Source: Myxococcota bacterium (GTDB lineage: Bacteria > Myxococcota_A > Polyangia > HGW-17 > JAJRWW01). From it: a stretch of 28,482 bases of DNA. The notes beneath the pieces are model-generated. The model was not told the origin of the DNA. It saw nothing but the letters and a program-made list of their open reading frames with translations, and made no database searches. Both the position numbers and the translations under genes were made by a program. Positions 8,256 to 15,817 of this stretch are shown piece after piece. Position 1 is the first letter of the stretch; each line of letters begins with the position of its first letter. The DNA is taken from the NCBI GenBank assembly GCA_024276595.1, contig JAJRWW010000704.1, positions 1-28,482 on the forward strand, read 5' to 3'.

Positions 8256-8284
8256 TTGACACCGTGCGTTATGAAAGCTACCTT
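8256..8284 (+). promoter_or_regulatory. Candidate promoter for the FAD oxidase cassette
   Basis: TTGACA (8256-8261) and TACCTT (8279-8284) are spaced by 17 bases, with a predicted start near 8291. That lies after the ATG at 8271 but seven bases before the ATG at 8298. If this promoter is used, the message would be nearly leaderless and the protein nine residues shorter than annotated here. Confidence 0.45.
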
Positions 8285-9881
8285 TCGAACCCTCGAGATG
8301 ACCGGACCCTCCACCAGCCCAGACAGTCGCCTGGCCAGCCTCCGGGAGGCGCTGCCCACCCTCCGGGTGTCGGTGCACGTTGCGGACCGGATAGCCTACG
8401 CCCGGGACCTCTGGCCGGGCGGGCAGCTCGAGAAGCTGGCCGGGCGCTTTGCTCCAGAGCCTCCCCTCTGCGTGGTCTGGCCCACCGACAGGTCGGAGCT
8501 GGTGCGGCTGGTTGCCTGGGCCCGGGAGCGGGGCACGGCCCTGGTGCCCTTTGGCGCTGGCTCCGGGGTCTGCGGGGGAACCACCGCTGGCGCAGGAAAG
8601 GTGATCGTTGATCTCAAGCTCATGGACTCGGTGGTGCGCATCGAGCCCCAAAACAACCTGGTTCGAGCCCAGGCGGGGATCTTGGGATGGCACCTGGAGG
8701 ACCGCCTCAACGAGGAGGGGTTGACCCTTGGGCATTTCCCCTCGTCTCTGATGTGCTCCACCCTTGGAGGCTACCTGGCCACGCGCTCGGCGGGGCAGTG
8801 CTCTTCAATGTACGGGAAGATAGAGGACATGGTGGTCTCCATGGAGGTGGTGGCCGGCACCGGTGAGGTCATCGAGACCGGGCGGGACATGGGCGGCGGC
8901 CTGGGGCCGGACTGGACCCAGCTCTTCGTGGGGAGCGAGGGGGCCCTCGGCTTCATCACGGAGGGGACCCTGAAGGTGCACCCCGCCCCGGAGCACCGGG
9001 TCATGCACGGCTACGGATTCGAACGTGTCTCTGCCGGCTGCGAGGCCATCCGCCGGCTCATGCAGGCGGGGCTCCGGCCGGCGGTGGTGCGGCTGTATGA
9101 CGAGTTCGACAGCGTGCTGGCGCGGTCGGGCGCGGAGAAGGGCTCCGAGGCGGACTCGCTCCTGGAGCGGATCACAGGTCAGGTGAAGGGGAGAGGCGCG
9201 CTTCCCTGGCTCAAGCGTCGTGCCATGCAGGTGGCCCTCTCCCGCCCGGAGATCGCCAACCGTGTGGTCGACGAGCTGGCGCCCATGGTCTCTGCGGACG
9301 GCTGCCTGTGCGTGATCGGCTGGGAGGGGGACAGGCGCATGGTGGATGCCCAGGCCCGTCTCGGCCACGAGGAGCTCATGCGCTCCGGGGCAAGGGACCT
9401 CGGGGAGGAGCCGGGGTGGCACTGGCTCAGGCGCCGCTATGCGGTGAGCTACAAGCAGTCGAAGCTGTTTACGAGCGGCGCCTTCGTGGACACCATGGAG
9501 GTGGCTTCCACCTGGAATCGGCTCATGGACCTCTACGAGGGGGTGCGCAAGGCCATTGCCCCCTTCGCCTTCGTCATGGCTCACTTCTCCCATGCTTACC
9601 CCGAGGGCTGCTCCATCTACTTCTCCTTTGCTGGCTCGGCTTCGGACCCCGTGGAGGCCAGGATGCGCTACGAGCGTCTCTGGTCCGCCGCCCTCGCAGC
9701 GGCCACGCGCGCCGGAGGCACCATCAGCCATCACCACGGGGTGGGGCGCTCCAAGGCCCATTTCATGACCGAGGAGCACGGCAACTCGATGCTGCTGTTG
9801 CGCACCTTGAAGTCCACCTTCGACCCGGACACCATCATGAACCCGGGTGTGCTGGGGGTGGGTGCGTCGGGGGCGCCATGA
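8271..9881 (+). CDS. FAD-linked oxidase, VAO/PCMH fold, alkyl-DHAP synthase-like
   Basis: The 536-residue flavoprotein has an N-terminal FAD_binding_4 domain (PPLCVVWPTDRSELVRLVAWA, then PFGAGSGVCGGTTAG at about 98-112, and LGGYLATRSAGQ) and a C-terminal cap domain. Near the end is TISHHHGVGRSK with His487-489. A triple His at this place is the catalytic element of alkyldihydroxyacetonephosphate synthase, though it is also found in other FAD-linked oxidases. The protein ends in the family motif FDPDTIMNPGVL. Neither possible start (ATG 8271 or 8298) has a good ribosome site; I chose the first. The stop overlaps the next gene as ATGA, and a paralogue and an Fe-S subunit follow. It could oxidise a 2-hydroxy acid or make an ether-lipid bond. 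Confidence 0.9.
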   Translation: MKATFRTLEMTGPSTSPDSRLASLREALPTLRVSVHVADRIAYARDLWPGGQLEKLAGRFAPEPPLCVVWPTDRSELVRLVAWARERGTALVPFGAGSGVCGGTTAGAGKVIVDLKLMDSVVRIEPQNNLVRAQAGILGWHLEDRLNEEGLTLGHFPSSLMCSTLGGYLATRSAGQCSSMYGKIEDMVVSMEVVAGTGEVIETGRDMGGGLGPDWTQLFVGSEGALGFITEGTLKVHPAPEHRVMHGYGFERVSAGCEAIRRLMQAGLRPAVVRLYDEFDSVLARSGAEKGSEADSLLERITGQVKGRGALPWLKRRAMQVALSRPEIANRVVDELAPMVSADGCLCVIGWEGDRRMVDAQARLGHEELMRSGARDLGEEPGWHWLRRRYAVSYKQSKLFTSGAFVDTMEVASTWNRLMDLYEGVRKAIAPFAFVMAHFSHAYPEGCSIYFSFAGSASDPVEARMRYERLWSAALAAATRAGGTISHHHGVGRSKAHFMTEEHGNSMLLLRTLKSTFDPDTIMNPGVLGVGASGAP

Positions 9882-11347
9882 GCTCTCGGGACAATGAACA
9901 GCAGCCCGTGAGCGCTCCCTACCCGGAGATCACGGCGCAGCTAACGGAGGTGGTGGGCGCAGAGAACCTCTCCTCCAGCCCGGTGGACACCATCGCCCAC
10001 GCGGTGGACTTCTGGCCCCGCAAGCTGATGGAGACCCGCGCGGGTCGCTGGCACCGTGGACCCAGGTGGGTGGTGTGGCCAGGCGCGGCCGCCGAGGTGG
10101 CCCATGTGCTCCGAATTGCGTCCACCTACGCCATACCTGTGATCCCATATGGCGGCGGCTCATCCATGGTTGGGGGCGCATCCCCCAGGGGGGAGCGCCC
10201 CTGGCTTGTCATCAACTGCAAGCGGATGTGCAACATCCTCGACATGGACGAAGGCTCCATGGTGGTCCACGTGCAGGCGGGGGTAGTGGGGGTGGAGCTG
10301 GAGGAGCGGCTCAACGCGCGCGGATTCAGCCTGGGGCACGTGCCCACATCCATGACCACCGCCACCCTGGGGGGCTGGCTCTCCACTCGCAGCTCCGGGA
10401 TGCTCTCCTCGCGGTACGGGAGGATCTCCGACCTGTGTCTGGGGATCACCGCGGTGCTGCCAGATGGCCAGCTAGTGCACACGCGGGTGGCGCCGCGCAG
10501 GGCCACCGGGCCTGAGCTCATGCACCTCCTGTTGGGGGCCGAGGGCACCCTCGGGATAATCACGGCAGCGCACTTGCGGCTCCACCGGCTGCCGCTGCAT
10601 CGCCAGTTCGACAGCTTCCGCTTCGAACGGATCGACGAGGCGGCCGAGGCTCTCCGGCGCAGCATCACCTCAGGGGTCCGGCCCCTGGTGGCACGCATCC
10701 AGAGGGATCCCAGGCTCAGGCGGTCGGACCGCGACCCCGACGCCCCTGTTCCCGACGCCGCCGCCCTGGCCAGGCGAGTGCTGCTGCTGGCCTTCGAGGG
10801 GCCAGCAGAGCTGGTGGAGGCGGAGCGGGGGGTGGTGCGCTCCCACGTCGCAGAGCTGGGTGGCGAGGCCCTGGGCCAGGCCCCCGCCCGGAGGTGGTGG
10901 GGGCAGCGCTTTGCCGCCGGGTTTCGCATGACGCCTGTGCTCGTGCGGGAGAACAGCTTCGCAGACTACGTGGAGGCCGGGGTCACATGGGCCGGGCTGG
11001 CCGGGCTCTATCGTGCCATGGAGGAGGCCTTTGCCAGCCGGGGCTGGCGCACGAGGCTCGTGGTGGAGCACGCGCGGATGGAGGGTGTCAGCCTGGGCTG
11101 CGCCTTCTGGGGAGACGCGGCATCCCCCCAGGAGGCCGTCGCATCCTACGACGCCGCCTGGAAGGTGGCACAGCAGGTGTGCCTCGCTCACGGTGGCAGG
11201 CTAGGGCACGTTTACGGTGGCGGTCAGCACCGCGCGGTCCTGCTGGACGAATGGGGCAAGGGGAGGCTGGAGCTGCTGACCCGAATCAAGAGAAAGCTGG
11301 ATCCGGCGGGGATCATGAACCCCGGGGTCCTGGGGACCGAGCCATGA
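9878..11347 (+). CDS. Second FAD-linked oxidase, paralogue lacking the triple-His motif
   Basis: This 489-residue protein has the same fold and motif order as the gene before it: RWVVWPGAAAEVAHVLRIA, the FAD loop IPYGGGSSMVGGAS, TATLGGWLSTRSSGMLSSRYG, LLLGAEGTLGIITAAHLRLH and the closing LDPAGIMNPGVLG. Where the first paralogue has SHHHGVG, this one reads GHVYGGGQHRAV, so the catalytic histidines are not conserved. It may be a structural or FAD-holding subunit, comparable to GlcE beside GlcD, or may act on another substrate. Its ATG overlaps the previous stop and its own stop overlaps the next start (both ATGA), so the three products are made in a coupled way and probably form one complex. 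Confidence 0.88.
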   Translation: MSSRDNEQQPVSAPYPEITAQLTEVVGAENLSSSPVDTIAHAVDFWPRKLMETRAGRWHRGPRWVVWPGAAAEVAHVLRIASTYAIPVIPYGGGSSMVGGASPRGERPWLVINCKRMCNILDMDEGSMVVHVQAGVVGVELEERLNARGFSLGHVPTSMTTATLGGWLSTRSSGMLSSRYGRISDLCLGITAVLPDGQLVHTRVAPRRATGPELMHLLLGAEGTLGIITAAHLRLHRLPLHRQFDSFRFERIDEAAEALRRSITSGVRPLVARIQRDPRLRRSDRDPDAPVPDAAALARRVLLLAFEGPAELVEAERGVVRSHVAELGGEALGQAPARRWWGQRFAAGFRMTPVLVRENSFADYVEAGVTWAGLAGLYRAMEEAFASRGWRTRLVVEHARMEGVSLGCAFWGDAASPQEAVASYDAAWKVAQQVCLAHGGRLGHVYGGGQHRAVLLDEWGKGRLELLTRIKRKLDPAGIMNPGVLGTEP

Positions 11348-12429
11348 GCTTTGACGAGTACGAGAAGGCGCTGGAGCTTTGCACCTACTGCCCCAAGCTG
11401 TGCCGGCACACCTGCCCCGTGGGTAACGCCGAGCGGCGAGAGGCGGTGATCCCCCAGGCGAAGATGGCCATGGCCAACCTGGTGCGCAAGGGCCAGGTGG
11501 AGCTCACCACCGAGACCGCGTCGGTGTTTTACCACTGCAACGGGTGCGGCCTCTGCGGAGAGTACTGCGAGCACGACGTGGACGTGACCCCGGCCCTGTT
11601 TGCGGCCCGGGCGGAGGCGGTGAACGGGGGCATGGACCTGCCCTCCATGAAGCACTTCACGGATCGCTTCTACGCCAGAAACGAGTCCCTCCTGCGGGAG
11701 CTGCACCACCTCGTGGAGGAGCGCTACTTCGTGGAGGAGGCGCAGGTGGCCTACTTCCCTAGCTGCGACACGGTGGAGCACAGCCCGGGGGTCATTGGGG
11801 ACACCCTGAGAGTTCTGGACTCGGTGGGAGTGGACTACGTGGCCCTGCACGACGGGGAGTACGTCTGCGCCGGCTACCCCTTCTGGGCTGCGGGGCTCAT
11901 GTCCGAGCTGAGCTTCCTGGCCAAGGAGATCTCGGCCAAGCTCTCGGGCTACAAGAAGGTCATCTGCGACTGCCCCGCCTGTGTCTGGATGATGCGCTTC
12001 CTCTACCCGCAGATCGACGCGCCCATTTCAGCCGAGGTGCTGCACGTGGTGGAGTTTCTGGACAACTACGCCCGGCGCATCGAGGTCAGCTCCACGGTGC
12101 AGGAGGCTTTCTACCACGACCCCTGCTACCTGGGACGTTGGCTGGGCGTGTTCGACGCCCCCAGGCGACTCATGGGCAGGGCCGTGCGCGAGATCCGAGA
12201 GTTTTCCTGGAACCGGGAGCGCGGCTACTGCTGCGGAGGAGGAGGGCTCCTGGCGGACAACCTGCCCGACGTCTCCTCCAAGATAGCCCGGCGTCGAATG
12301 GACGAGGTTGCCCGCACCCAGGTGCCCATGGTGGTGAGCGCCTGCGCCACGTGCGAGCGAAACCTGGCCCGGGAGAGTGGTGGCGTGGAGGTGGTCAACC
12401 TCATGACTCTGCTGGCCCGGATGCTCTGA
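11344..12429 (+). CDS. CCG-domain Fe-S oxidoreductase subunit (GlcF/HdrB-like)
   Basis: This 361-residue protein should pass electrons from the two flavoproteins to a carrier. The N-terminus has two cysteine sets: CTYCPKLCRHTCP (Cys13, 16, 20, 24) with a Cx2Cx3Cx3C spacing that departs from the ferredoxin rule, and CNGCGLCGEYC (Cys65, 68, 71, 75), which fits it. Two CCG-type halves follow: the first has FPSCDT, a degenerate YVCAGYPFW and CDCPACVW; the second is complete, with HDPCYLGR, YCCGGGG and SACATCERN. No membrane segment is seen, so a quinone- or protein-linked acceptor would need another partner. Its start overlaps the second FAD oxidase gene. The whole resembles the glcDEF arrangement. 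Confidence 0.9.
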   Translation: MSFDEYEKALELCTYCPKLCRHTCPVGNAERREAVIPQAKMAMANLVRKGQVELTTETASVFYHCNGCGLCGEYCEHDVDVTPALFAARAEAVNGGMDLPSMKHFTDRFYARNESLLRELHHLVEERYFVEEAQVAYFPSCDTVEHSPGVIGDTLRVLDSVGVDYVALHDGEYVCAGYPFWAAGLMSELSFLAKEISAKLSGYKKVICDCPACVWMMRFLYPQIDAPISAEVLHVVEFLDNYARRIEVSSTVQEAFYHDPCYLGRWLGVFDAPRRLMGRAVREIREFSWNRERGYCCGGGGLLADNLPDVSSKIARRRMDEVARTQVPMVVSACATCERNLARESGGVEVVNLMTLLARML

Positions 12430-12467
12430 GGCCCCGCCACGTTCCGGTGGTGACGGAGGTCAATAGC

Positions 12468-13802
12468 GTGGACAGGCCCCAAAGGAGCGACGGTCGCTCC
12501 ACGGCGGGGAGCCCTTGGCGGCGCGCCTGCCGATCCCGCTGGGCCATCTGGGCGTTGCTCTATGGGGTTGCCTTGCTGGCCCTGCCGCGGATACGCCCCG
12601 AGGTCGTGGGCGCCAATGACTCATCCCGCTACGCCACCATGATCGCCCTCGTGGAGCGCTCCACTCTCCACATCGATGGGGTCTACCTTTCGGCCAGGAC
12701 CATGGACAAGGTGCGGGTGGACGGGCGAGAGATCTCCACCAAGCCACCCCTCCTGTCGGTGGTGGGGGCGTCCATCTACCTGGTGCTCCACGAGCTCTTT
12801 GGCCTCTCCTTCCGGGAGGACGAGGCGGTGGTGGTGACCATCCTGGTGGCGCTGCTTTGCACCCTGCCGCTTTTGCTGCTGCTGTGGATGTTCTTCGGGC
12901 TCCTTCGCCGGGAGGGGATCTCGCCCGAGGTGGCGCTGGGCACCACGGCGCTGTTGGGCTGCGGCACGCTCTGCTTCCCCTTCGCCACCATTTTGGTCAA
13001 CCACCTGCCCTCCACCACGGCCCTCTTCGCCATGTTCGTGGTCGCCCGAGAGGTGCGCTCGGGTCGCCGGAAGGGGTGGCGCTGGGAGGCGGGAGCCGGG
13101 CTTTTCGGGTGTCTGGCGGTGGCCTTCGAGCTCACGGCCATCTTCCCCGTGCTTGCCCTGGCGGCCTACCTGCTGGAGGCTCGACGGAGCTGGAGCTCGC
13201 CGGCCCTCCTGGTGCTCGGGGCGGCAGGGCCGGCAGCGGCGCACCTGGCCTTGACGTGGGTGAGCACCGGGGGCCTGCTCCCAGTGCAGCTTCGTCCCGA
13301 GCTCTGGCGTTTCGAGGGGAGCTACTGGAACAACCCCCACTCCTGGGACGCCCTCCAGGAGCCCAAGTGGCGCTACGGCCTGCAGTGCTTCTTCGGGGGG
13401 AGGGGGCTGTTTTCCATGACCCCGGTGCTGCTGCTCGCGCTGCCCGGCCTCTGGCGCGGGCTGAGCCGGGGAGCTGGCAGGACCTGGCCCAGCTCGAGCC
13501 CGGGGCGAGCGGAGGCAGCGGCCGTGACGGCGGGGTTCGTGGGCCTGGCCACCTTCATCATCCTGCGCACCAACAATTACGGGGGGGGGCACTACGGGAT
13601 GCGCTGGTTCCTGATGATGGTGCCGCTGCTGCTGGCGCTCACCGCGCCGCTGCTGGAGGGCCTCCGCGGGCGGCTGCCCTGGCTCGGCCTGGCCCTGCTG
13701 GTGCTGCCCGGGCTCTACACGGCTCAGATCTACTGGTTCGGCAAGCCCACGGTGTACGAGCTCCTGCTCATGCGATGGGGCTGGCTGCAGCTCCCGCCTT
13801 GA
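12468..13802 (+). CDS. Multi-pass membrane protein, probable GT-C type glycosyltransferase
   Basis: The 444-residue protein has about nine or ten hydrophobic segments. After the first (WAIWALLYGVALLAL) comes an outward loop with NDSSRYATMIALVERSTL and MDKVRVDGREISTKPPLLSVVGA. An acidic residue near RY followed by DK...G...S.KPP is the pattern of ArnT/PMT-like GT-C enzymes that use lipid-linked sugars, so that is my best guess; confidence in the fold is moderate and the substrate is unknown. The GTG start is supported by a perfect GGAGGT seven bases upstream, and it begins 38 bases after the Fe-S gene, so it may belong to that transcript although its function looks unrelated. Confidence 0.75.
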   Translation: MDRPQRSDGRSTAGSPWRRACRSRWAIWALLYGVALLALPRIRPEVVGANDSSRYATMIALVERSTLHIDGVYLSARTMDKVRVDGREISTKPPLLSVVGASIYLVLHELFGLSFREDEAVVVTILVALLCTLPLLLLLWMFFGLLRREGISPEVALGTTALLGCGTLCFPFATILVNHLPSTTALFAMFVVAREVRSGRRKGWRWEAGAGLFGCLAVAFELTAIFPVLALAAYLLEARRSWSSPALLVLGAAGPAAAHLALTWVSTGGLLPVQLRPELWRFEGSYWNNPHSWDALQEPKWRYGLQCFFGGRGLFSMTPVLLLALPGLWRGLSRGAGRTWPSSSPGRAEAAAVTAGFVGLATFIILRTNNYGGGHYGMRWFLMMVPLLLALTAPLLEGLRGRLPWLGLALLVLPGLYTAQIYWFGKPTVYELLLMRWGWLQLPP

Positions 13803-13832
13803 GCTCCTGGGTGGAGCCGGTATGGAGAAAAG

Positions 13833-13861
13833 TCGACCTTGGTGCCCGGGCCTCGTAGTAT
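13833..13861 (+). promoter_or_regulatory. Candidate promoter for the D-Ala-D-Ala ligase gene
   Basis: TCGACC (13833-13838) and TAGTAT (13856-13861) are 17 bases apart; each matches the sigma-70 consensus at four of six positions. The predicted start near 13868 gives a leader of about 30 bases to the ATG at 13899. The 96-base gap from the previous gene is consistent with a new transcript. Confidence 0.35.
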
Positions 13862-13898
13862 CTCCTGGGGCCAGATAACAGGCGTCCAGGAGGAGCTG

Positions 13899-14978
13899 AT
13901 GGTTGACAGTAGGTTGTCGGTGGCCGTGCTGATGGGTGGGCGGAGCGGTGAGCACAGGATCTCCCGAATGTCGGGCTGGGCGGTGCTCACGGGCCTGGGC
14001 TCGGAGGGGTTCGATGCCTGGCCGGTGCTGCTGGGGCGCGACGGGCGCTGGAGCTTTCCCCCCACAGAGGCGGTGGATCCCGCGGCGCTTGGGGCGACGC
14101 CTCTCGCAACGGGAGATGGGCTGGATCTTCCGGAGGGGATCCGGACGCTGGTGGATCGCGCCCCGGACGTGGTGTTCGTGGCCATGCACGGCCCAGAGGG
14201 AGAGGACGGCAAGATCCAGTCGCTGCTGGAGCTGCTGGGGCTGCCCTACGTTGGGTCGGATCCCTACGCCTCGGGTGTTGCCATGAACAAGCCGCTGGCA
14301 AAGGCGGTCTACCGGGCCCACGAGATCCCCGTGGCCGACGACGAGCTGCTGCGGCGGGGCGACTGGGAGCAGGATCCAGTGGGCACCGAGCGCGCCATCA
14401 GGAGCCGCTTTCAGCCACCGTGGGTGCTCAAGACCCCAAAGCTCGGCTCCTCCGTGGGGCTGAGCATAGTGCCCGCCGGGGGTGACCTTGGGGCCGCATT
14501 GGAGAGCCTGTTCGAGCACGACTGTACGATCATGGTGGAGGAGTTCGTGGCGGGCAGGGAGCTCACCTGTGCGGTGCTGGACACCCCGGGCCTGGGCTCC
14601 ACGCGCGCCCTGCCCGTGCTGGAGATAACCCCGGTGGAGTCGGACTTCTTCGACTACCACGCCAAGTACACCCCCGGGGCCGCCAGGGAGGTCTGTCCGG
14701 CCCCAATCGACGACGGGGTCCGAGACTGGATCCAGACCCTCGCCCTGGCGGCGCACGGGGCCCTGGGTTGTGGGCAGATGTCCCGCACCGACTTCATCCT
14801 AGGCGGGGATGGGCGGCTGGTCACCCTCGAGACGAACACCATCCCGGGGCTGACGCCCACCTCCCTCTTGCCTCAGCAGGCGGCTGCCGCCGGGATCTCC
14901 TTTGGCGACCTGGTGGCAGGGCTCGTGCGCGACGCGGCCAGGGTCCGCCCCGGGGGTGGCGCCTGGGCAACCCCATAG
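13899..14978 (+). CDS. ddl: D-alanine--D-alanine ligase
   Basis: This 359-residue ATP-grasp enzyme makes the D-Ala-D-Ala dipeptide for peptidoglycan precursors in the cytoplasm. Diagnostic motifs are GGRSGEHRISRMSG (about 13-26), AMHGPEGEDGKIQ, the ATP-grasp TPKLGSSVGLS, EEFVAGRELTCAVL, the omega-loop-like FFDYHAKY, RTDFIL, and the metal-binding ETNTIPGLTPTSLLP. The length matches DdlA. Small departures from the common motif, such as HRIS for HEVS and MNKPLAK for a DK-type lysine, do not touch the known catalytic core. AGGAGG lies a few bases before the ATG. No mur or fts gene is adjacent. Confidence 0.92.
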   Translation: MVDSRLSVAVLMGGRSGEHRISRMSGWAVLTGLGSEGFDAWPVLLGRDGRWSFPPTEAVDPAALGATPLATGDGLDLPEGIRTLVDRAPDVVFVAMHGPEGEDGKIQSLLELLGLPYVGSDPYASGVAMNKPLAKAVYRAHEIPVADDELLRRGDWEQDPVGTERAIRSRFQPPWVLKTPKLGSSVGLSIVPAGGDLGAALESLFEHDCTIMVEEFVAGRELTCAVLDTPGLGSTRALPVLEITPVESDFFDYHAKYTPGAAREVCPAPIDDGVRDWIQTLALAAHGALGCGQMSRTDFILGGDGRLVTLETNTIPGLTPTSLLPQQAAAAGISFGDLVAGLVRDAARVRPGGGAWATP

Positions 14979-15112
14979 CCCTGGGCAGTGGTCTGACTCG
15001 TTGACAGTCCGGCGTGGATGTGCCAAAGCTACGTCGCTGCGCCCGTTTTCTGGGTAAGTCCCTGATATTCGGCACACCTTCGGGAAGGAACGGGTCGGCA
15101 GAGCAAGTGTAT

Positions 15113-15817
15113 ATGCCAGGCAATGGTGAAATACTCGTCGAGGTCAGGGAGCTGCAAAAGAGCTTCTTGCACGGCGGGCACCTGATTCGGGTCCTCCGTG
15201 GGATCGACCTGACCATCAGGGCGGGCGAGATGGTCTCGGTGGTGGGCTCCTCGGGCGTGGGCAAGTCCACCTTGCTGCACGTGCTGGGAACCCTGGACCT
15301 GCCCACCTCCGGTACGATCCTGTTTCAAGGCCGGGACATCACGTCGCTCTCTGCTGCGCGGCTGGATGAGTTTCGCGGACACGAGATCGGCTTCGTGTTC
15401 CAGTTTCACCACCTCCTGCCCGAGTTCACCGCCCTGGAGAACGTGATGATGCCAGCGCTGATCCAGCGGATCCCCGGCGGGGAGGCTCGCCGCAGGGCCA
15501 CGGATCTGCTGGAGAGGGTGGGGCTCGCCGACCGGATGACCCACCGGCCGGGAAAGCTCTCGGGAGGAGAGCAGCAGCGGGTGGCGCTCGTAAGAGCCCT
15601 GATGATGCGTCCGAGCCTGGTGCTCGCCGACGAGCCCACGGGCAACCTGGACACCCGGACCAGCCACGAGATGCACGAGCTTTTTTTCGAGTTCAATCGC
15701 GAGTTTGGCACCACCATGCTGGTGGTGACCCACAACAAGGAGCTCTCTGCCCGAATGCCGCGACAGGTGACAATGATAGACGGAGTCCTTCAGGAAAATG
15801 GCGTCGCGGCAAGTTGA
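15113..15817 (+). CDS. lolD: Lipoprotein-releasing ABC transporter ATP-binding protein LolD
   Basis: The 234-residue ATPase drives release of lipoproteins from the inner membrane for transfer to the outer membrane. It has Walker A GSSGVGKST (45-53), the Q-loop with the LolD-typical stretch FQFHHLLPEFTALENVMMP (about 96-114), the signature LSGGEQQR (149-156), Walker B LVLADEPTGNLD and the switch VTHN. The ATG at 15113 gives the usual LolD length, although its ribosome site is weak; an upstream GTG at 15014 would add a basic, family-atypical extension. Its permease partners LolC/E are not in the window. The end overlaps the start of bamA by 20 bases, which ties it to outer-membrane assembly. 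Confidence 0.92.
   Translation: MPGNGEILVEVRELQKSFLHGGHLIRVLRGIDLTIRAGEMVSVVGSSGVGKSTLLHVLGTLDLPTSGTILFQGRDITSLSAARLDEFRGHEIGFVFQFHHLLPEFTALENVMMPALIQRIPGGEARRRATDLLERVGLADRMTHRPGKLSGGEQQRVALVRALMMRPSLVLADEPTGNLDTRTSHEMHELFFEFNREFGTTMLVVTHNKELSARMPRQVTMIDGVLQENGVAAS

Noticed and set aside
12621..14756. A 711-codon minus-strand open frame
   Set aside because: It lies opposite the GT-C-like protein and the D-Ala-D-Ala ligase, both with recognisable motifs; the product is Gln/His/Pro-rich with no domain.
15001..15006. TTGACA as a -35 box for lolD
   Set aside because: No acceptable -10 hexamer occurs 16-18 bases downstream, so I did not call a promoter.
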